NCBI GenBank assembly: GCA_905116865.2
Contig: CAJHNH020000791.1
Coordinates: forward strand, 979,383 to 1,043,382
Direction of reading: 5' to 3'
Length of the DNA stretch: 64,000 nucleotides
From: Candidula unifasciata
Lineage: Eukaryota; Mollusca; Gastropoda; Stylommatophora; Geomitridae
Shown here: one piece after another, positions 59,290-64,000 of the stretch
How the letters are laid out: each line of letters starts with the position of its first letter
Numbering within the stretch: the stretch's first letter is position 1
Notes under the pieces: generated by a model
What the model was told of the DNA's origin: nothing
The model's database searches: none
What the model saw: only the letters and a program-made list of their open reading frames with translations
Made by a program: the position numbers and the translations under genes

Positions 59290-60200
59290 TGAATGAGGGT
59301 CAAAGGCTGAAGAGGGGAAATCATGGATGGCTCAAGCAGAAGACACAATAAGACATGTGTTCATGCTGGAGAACATTGTGCGAGGAGAGGAGTGGCTCAG
59401 CGTATCGGAGGAAAAGTCTGACCTGTGTAGGGTTATGATCACATTGGGTCGGGAGTGCAGAGAGTGGCCAACTGGTGCTACGGAGGATGAAGTCCAACAG
59501 TTGATTCACGACAATTCACGCCCAGGTGATCTGATTATCTATACAGATGGTTCGGTGCTGAGAGGAAAGAGAAGTACCTGGGGGTTTGTAGCGAAAGCCA
59601 ATGGAAAATCTTTGGTGCAAGATAGCCTAGCTTACGACACCACAACGTCTAGTATGAGAATGTAGGTGGAGGCTGTAACTGCAGCTCTCCGGTGGCTAGA
59701 CAACAAAATGCATACACATGTCGTAATTGTAACAGTCTCTGAAAGTATGCTGAGAAAGGTGAAGACAGGGATGCTTTGAACAGAGTGGACAAGCTTCACT
59801 GGAAAGATCACGGGTAGTGAGCATACTTTGGATCTTTTCTCCTGGGAATGCCGGCGTGGTGGGTAATGAACAGGCAGACAGATTGGCTGGATCTGCACCA
59901 CTGGGCGGTGAACTGATGCATGACAGGGCAGATGTTGTCAAGACCCTTTGGGGTCAAGTAATGGAATCAGTAGAGAAACAAGATTATTATGGCCTTGGAG
60001 AGAATGAGGCACCTGGGTGTAACCAGGGTCTGGCCGATCGCTACACTCAGAGGAAAGGTGAGACGGACATATAAACAGATTGTGACCGGTACCATCAGTA
60101 TTGGAACTCTGCGCTGGTTGCTGAAGATGCGGACGGAGCACGCATGGGAATGCCCCGAGTGCTGTGATATCAATTTTCGTTTTAACTAACTTGAATGAGA
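59290..60200 (+). mobile_element. LINE 3' region with a dead RNase H domain (family 6)
   Basis: A plus frame from about 59327 carries DLIIYTDGSVLRGKRSTWGF, which is the RNase H start with its first catalytic Asp. It then meets TAG at 59663 and TGA at 59777 (a possible CGA to TGA change). After VEAVTAALRWLDNK, the motif normally (I/V)TDSxS reads VTVSES, so a catalytic Asp is replaced by Val. The last block, SPGNAGVVGNEQADRLAG, is in another frame, with Asn for the usual His in PGH. The 3' end has TEHAWECPECCD. This is an I/ingi-like RNase H type non-LTR element. It is a relic. Confidence 0.88.
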
Positions 60201-60204
60201 TAAA

Positions 60205-60366
60205 GCACACAATTTCAATTTTGAAACGGTAGATCTCTTATGTGAGAGTTTAGAAAAAGCCTCCGTGTACTTCCTGATATTTTATCTGCTGTTGTTGGGG
60301 GATCGGTTGACGGACGATCTTTTATCTGGGATTTGATTTTATACCTGTAAAATATTTGGTTTTAAC
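60205..60366 (+). promoter_or_regulatory. Presumed 5' UTR/promoter of the septin gene
   Basis: Unique sequence between the LINE relic and the predicted first ATG. It includes TTTTATACCTGTAAAATATT at about 60336-60355, which is AT-rich but not a clear TATA box. The start site is not determinable from sequence. Confidence 0.3.
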
Positions 60367-60390
60367 ATGTCGTCAGTGGTTGTAGAAAGG
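60367..60390 (+). CDS. SEPTIN6: Septin (SEPT6/8/11 group), predicted coding exon 1
   Basis: ATG in good context (AAC-ATG, A at -3) opens eight codons, MSSVVVER. These run straight into GTAAGTAAAT, a near-perfect donor. The exon ends in phase 0, which is what exon 2 (62276) needs, giving [19 protein letters not shown] before the conserved LTGHVGFD. Short variable N-termini with a tiny first coding exon are usual in this septin group. The evidence is the ATG, donor and phase only. An alternative is that translation starts at the in-frame ATG (SMVRSLNL) inside exon 2. Confidence 0.65.
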
Positions 60391-61174
60391 GTAAGTAAAT
60401 CGTTCATGTTCTTGCTGTAGTAATCGATGGGTTCACACTAGCTAGGGGGTGGATGCTGACGAGATGGAGATGGCACCACTGTGACATCTGTAGCACTGGA
60501 GCAAGGAGTGATGTAATCAGTGGACGAAATAACGAGGAAAACGTTTTATTTAATTTAATTAGATATATATATATTTAACAATACTAATAGTGATCACTTA
60601 TCCTCATTGGAAAGGAAGACACTCACATACATATATTGACTTGTTTGTGAACGAGATCACATTCTAGTACTCAAGACCAACTTAGCAACTATACTATTAG
60701 TATTCGTGTAATTCATCCTGGCAAACTGTTCACTCAATAATTCATTTATCTAAATTATTTGTTTGCTTGTCTGAATCATCAGTCACATAATTCACGACTT
60801 AAGTAAGCTGACTCTTAGCTGTACTGTAAAAAAAAAAAAAAAAAAAAAACTACTCAAAGACTTAGTAAGGCGTATCAAGACCGTAGCACGTTAGTATTGA
60901 TTATTAATATATACATTTAATAACAGTAACAGGCTTTTCATTATCTAGATTGCATCTTTGCTTGGTCGGTCTGCTCTTCACCTAATCAAATTCTGTCACA
61001 CCTCTTTTGATGAAATGACCACCCATTTTTTTTTAAGTGTATTTATTTAGTTTGTTAAATATTTTAAAAAATAATTGTATTGACTGTTTTCTCTTCTCTT
61101 GGGGTAGTATTTAAATATTGGTGGATCCTGTTCGTACACAACCAGTAGCTCTAATGTTTACAGTATTTTATTTC
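60391..61174 (+). other. Septin intron 1, left part
   Basis: AT-rich unique sequence with an A20 run near 60829-60849 and ATATAT patches. No exon recognised. Confidence 0.5.
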
Positions 61175-61600
61175 TTCTTCTTCTTCTTTTGTCAAAATCT
61201 GCTTGTGCCGCTAGGTGTCGCAGTCTATCAGATGATCGGCAACCGAGCCAGGGCGCGCTCAGTCGCTTCATATGACGTGATGTTATGAAGTCTCAAGTTG
61301 TCCGTGACTCCTTCAATCCATCTTCTTCTTGGTCTTCCCCTGCCTCTTGGTGTTTCGATTTTCATGTTGTATGCTCTTGATGCTGGCCTCATTAGGTGAC
61401 CAAACCATTTCATTCTTTGCTTCTCAATAAATTTAACGATGGGCATGGTTCCAATAGTTCTTGTAATCACATCGTTTCTCACTCGATCTCTTCTGGTTTT
61501 ATTCGCAGCCATTCTCAAACATCTCATTTCACAGGTGGTAAGTCTTCTCTCGTGTTCTTTTGTTAATGTCCAAGTCTGACATTGATAACCTAATGTCGGT
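61175..61600 (-). mobile_element. LINE RT C-terminal remnant (family 3), in septin intron 1
   Basis: A minus-strand open frame of 99 codons (61228..61527) reads MRCLRMAANKTRRDRVRNDV, then KQRMKWFGHLMRP, PRGRGRPRRRWIEGV and ERALARL. It ends with a TTC/GAA-rich tail near 61173-61187. It is the cleanest of three copies of this family (also 4640 and 29845) and has no internal stop, so it is probably a comparatively young insertion. Confidence 0.88.
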
Positions 61601-61819
61601 ATTTTATTTGGGTACTCCTAATTACTACAGTGTCCATTATTTTTACAGATCTCTTAAGTTTCAATTGTCAGTATTGCGTCATAATTCCTACTGGCCCTTA
61701 TGAATGATGCATTATGATTGCTATGTGTGTTCCTGGTATGTTTCATATCTCACTTAAAGAGGGGTGGAAATGCTTATTTTGAAATATGTAACGAATTTCA
61801 TTGCTAGGTAACTAAGTGG

Positions 61820-62060
61820 GAGTCGCTGTGGTAGAGCGGAAGGTAGTGGGTTTGCTCCCTAGAGGAGCTGGACTTTTTTCAAAAATGACCTTGGCTCCCA
61901 GGTCGACCCAGTCCTGAGTGGGTACTGGGTGCAGTCCTGGGAACTAGAGGTGGCTGGCGTGATGCTGACCACATCACCCTTCTTGTGCCGATTGGTCTAT
62001 GAAATAGAGGTCTAAGGCTATACCTCTCACGGCAATGAAAAGGGCCCTAAGGCGACCGAG
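61820..62060 (+). mobile_element. SINE-like element (family A), copy 2, in septin intron 1
   Basis: AGTCGCTGTGGTAGAGCGG resembles a tRNA D-arm/A-box, and GTAGTGGGTTTGCTCCCT lies at the B-box position. The core CAGGTCGACCCAGTCCTGAG and TGGGTACTGGG follow, and then a 3' region with GTGCCGATTGGTCTATGAAA. It is longer than copy 1 and includes a possible 3' end near GGGCCCTAAGGCGACC. Confidence 0.7.
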
Positions 62061-62275
62061 TAGATCATTTTCTGAGAGAGACAGAGCATCCAAGGTTTTT
62101 CCTCAAATGTTTATATATTGTCAAGTACACATTGTTTTTACTGAAAGATTTGCTGCCTGCCTTAAGCTCCCATGCCTTCTCTCATCAACCTTGCAACCAG
62201 GGTTGTTCTTGTCCTTGTCTGCTGTACAGCTTTGAACTAATGTGTTTTCATGTTTGAACATGTCCTCCATTGCAG

Positions 62276-62408
62276 TCACCAGCCCAGCTGATACACAGCA
62301 TGGTTCGCTCTTTGAATCTCACAGGACATGTAGGCTTTGACAGCCTCCCTGATCAGCTAGTCAACAAATCTGTAGCCCAGGGCTTTTGCTTCAACATCCT
62401 GTGTGTTG
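62276..62408 (+). CDS. SEPTIN6: Septin (SEPT6/8/11 group), coding exon 2
   Basis: A 133-bp exon: acceptor TCCTCCATTGCAG, donor GTGAGT, 44 codons plus one base (phase 0 in, phase 1 out). It reads [20 protein letters not shown], then [20 protein letters not shown] and ILCV. Human SEPT6 and SEPT11 share [16 protein letters not shown] and [11 protein letters not shown] almost exactly, which places it in the SEPT6 subgroup (SEPT6/8/10/11/14), not the SEPT2, 3 or 7 groups. Septins are GTP-binding proteins that assemble into hetero-oligomeric filaments at membranes and the cytokinetic ring. The segment is the polybasic-proximal N-terminus leading into the G domain. Confidence 0.96.
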
Positions 62409-62930
62409 GTGAGTGCAGTTGATTCTCACAGCATGTTTTCTGTATTTTTTGTTTTTAAAGAAATAGAATTAAAAGTAAGAGAATGAACTTAATTGCAGCT
62501 GTTTTCTCTTGTCTGGTTCAGTCTCTTTCTGCAAATAGCTGCGTGACTGCGGCACAGTCTCAGATCGAGGAAGTACAAGGATGTGCACACTTTGAAAATC
62601 AGAAGTTGAATAACCTCGGTCTGATTACCAGTCAGATGCCCTCATTTTAACTGACATTTCAAAGCCGAGTCAGACAGCTGTGGACATACTCTGGGTCAGC
62701 TGATGACCAGTGTCCTCTTATATCAACAACAACAGTTATACTTTGTGTGGGCTTTTATCTAGCAAATATTTGTAAAGTGGCACAGTGCAGACAGCTGGTA
62801 GATCACAAACTCCCCCCACCCGAGATGATTTGGATTTGTGAGATTGGTTACTACAGTACTGGTTACTGCAGTACTGGTTACTGCTTGACATATTTTACTG
62901 CTCTATTTGTTAATGTTCTTCTTTATCCAG
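62409..62930 (+). other. Septin intron 2
   Basis: A 522-bp intron with GT and AG ends (acceptor CTTTATCCAG). A short duplication, ACTACAGTACTGGTTACTGC, is followed by a repeat of AGTACTGGTTACTGC near 62850-62885. No other feature. Confidence 0.8.
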
Positions 62931-63044
62931 GTGAAACTGGAATTGGTAAATCCACCATGATGGATACCCTGTTCAACACCAACTTTGACTCAACGCCCAG
63001 TACACATGACCTGCCCGGGGTGAAGCTCAAAGCCCACACATATG
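62931..63044 (+). CDS. SEPTIN6: Septin (SEPT6/8/11 group), coding exon 3 with Walker A
   Basis: A 114-bp exon between acceptor TTTATCCAG and donor GTACGC, phase 1 at both ends. It completes G and reads [19 protein letters not shown], then [18 protein letters not shown]. The P-loop is GETGIGKST, which binds the GTP phosphates. The following FNT.F.....TH..PGV.LK pattern is diagnostic of the SEPT6 group. The codon at the 3' border is TAT-G, expected to be followed by an Asp or Glu codon (family YDLQES or YELQES) in exon 4, which lies beyond the window. The frame is intact and the gene looks functional as far as visible. Confidence 0.96.
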
Positions 63045-63147
63045 GTACGCAGGCTTTGAATTGTATGTGTCGTTACATTGTTGTGTGTGTAATTACATTT
63101 GTGTATGTATACTGACATTATTGTCTGTATACATGTATTCTAAAAGA

Positions 63148-63210
63148 AACTTTGACTCCCAGTACCTGTGACCTGCCAGGGATGAATTTTCAAGCATGCA
63201 CACATTGGAA
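63148..63210 (+). pseudogene. Decayed partial duplicate of septin exon 3
   Basis: AACTTTGACTCCCAGTACC, then TGTGACCTGCCAGGGATGAA, then GCACACATTGG, parallels the end of exon 3 (AACTTTGACTC, CCCAGTACA, CATGACCTGCCCGGGGTGAA, GCCCACACATATGG). It has a 5-bp deletion and several substitutions that destroy the frame. It lacks the P-loop part. The following sequence also resembles the start of intron 3 (TTGTATGT..., TTACATTGTTGTGTG-like words), so the duplication spans the exon-intron border. Confidence 0.75.
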
Positions 63211-64000
63211 TTGTTGTATGTATGCTTACATATGTGTGTGCTTACATTGTTCTACATATATACTGATATTGTTGTGTGTGTATTTAAATTATTCTGCATG
63301 ATAATGATATTGTTGTATGTATGTTTAAATTGTTCTACATATATAATGATATAATTTTAAAATAAAATATATATAATGATATTGTTGTATGTGTATTTAA
63401 ACTGTTCTACTTATATAATGATATAATTTTAAAATAAATATATATAATGATATTGTTGTTATACAATGCATATAAATGATATCGTTGTGAAACTAACTGG
63501 TTCAAGTGTTCCCTTTTCTGCCCATTGTTCCCCTTTGAAGCATTAACTCTCTCCAGCTGCTCCACCCACGTCCTCTCTATATTTGTTATCTCTGTCTTTA
63601 CTTGTCTACTTCTTGTGTCTTTGGCTTTGTGAGTTACAGCTACAGAACATTCTAGTGACACAGAGTCATCAGATGTTTTCAGTGTGTATCTTATCCAGTA
63701 GCAAGGTAACTTCCCCATATCTTTTTTGTGTGTGCTAATGTTCTGTTGACTTAATACAGCAAAACCGTGTTAAAACACACAAACCAGGGACTTGAAACAA
63801 GAATACATCCCTTCTGGGACCTCCATGTTGTTTATGTTTACCATGGGTTTTTCTTAAGCCGGTTCATGTTGATGAGGTTTTACCATATCAAATAAACACG
63901 GCATAAATAGTCAAGCATTCATAGTTGATTGATTATAGGTTTAGTCCTATGTGCCCAGTACATTTGAAGACATATAAAAGTATCTTTTACCTTTTTACCT
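63211..64000 (+). other. Septin intron 3 (partial)
   Basis: TATATAATGATATTGTTGTA-type words recur every 50-80 bp from about 63240 to 63470, forming a loose degenerate tandem repeat. The rest is unique. No further exon found before the window ends. Confidence 0.6.

Overview
This is a eukaryotic (animal) genomic window. Two protein-coding genes are recognisable from short conserved exons with canonical GT/AG borders. Intron-rich genes, very abundant minisatellites and many 5'-truncated non-LTR retrotransposons suggest a lophotrochozoan, most likely a mollusc; that assignment is inference. No bacterial, phage or CRISPR features are present.

Gene 1 is on the minus strand and fills most of the window. 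It is a neurobeachin/LRBA-type BEACH protein. Three consecutive coding exons are visible: exon 1 (55288..55446, with the ATG), exon 2 (35576..35680) and exon 3 (8949..9075). Spliced, they read as one uninterrupted N-terminus of about 130 residues. The introns between them (about 19.6 and 26.5 kb) consist largely of minisatellites with sequence-unrelated units of 19 to 70 bp, plus microsatellites, dead LINE fragments and tRNA-derived SINE-like copies. Roughly 40% of the window is tandem repeat by my own summation of array lengths. Two arrays start only 16-20 nt from the splice acceptors of exons 3 and 2. The array next to exon 3 carries an acceptor-like sequence in nearly every one of its roughly 30 units.

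Gene 2 is on the plus strand at the right end. It is a septin of the SEPT6/8/11 group, transcribed divergently from gene 1 with about 4.9 kb between the two ATGs. Its first three coding exons are 60367..60390 (8 codons, predicted), 62276..62408 and 62931..63044 (Walker A). The gene continues past the window. A decayed partial copy of exon 3 lies about 100 bp downstream in the next intron. Minisatellites stop at about 59.1 kb, so the septin side looks like ordinary genomic sequence.

The remaining content is retroelement debris. There are at least seven kinds of LINE 3' end (RT C-terminal or RNase H regions, several with microsatellite or poly(A) tails), an interspersed repeat family with five copies, and nested insertions. 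Many long open frames, including one of 884 codons, are by-products of stop-free tandem repeats and are not genes.
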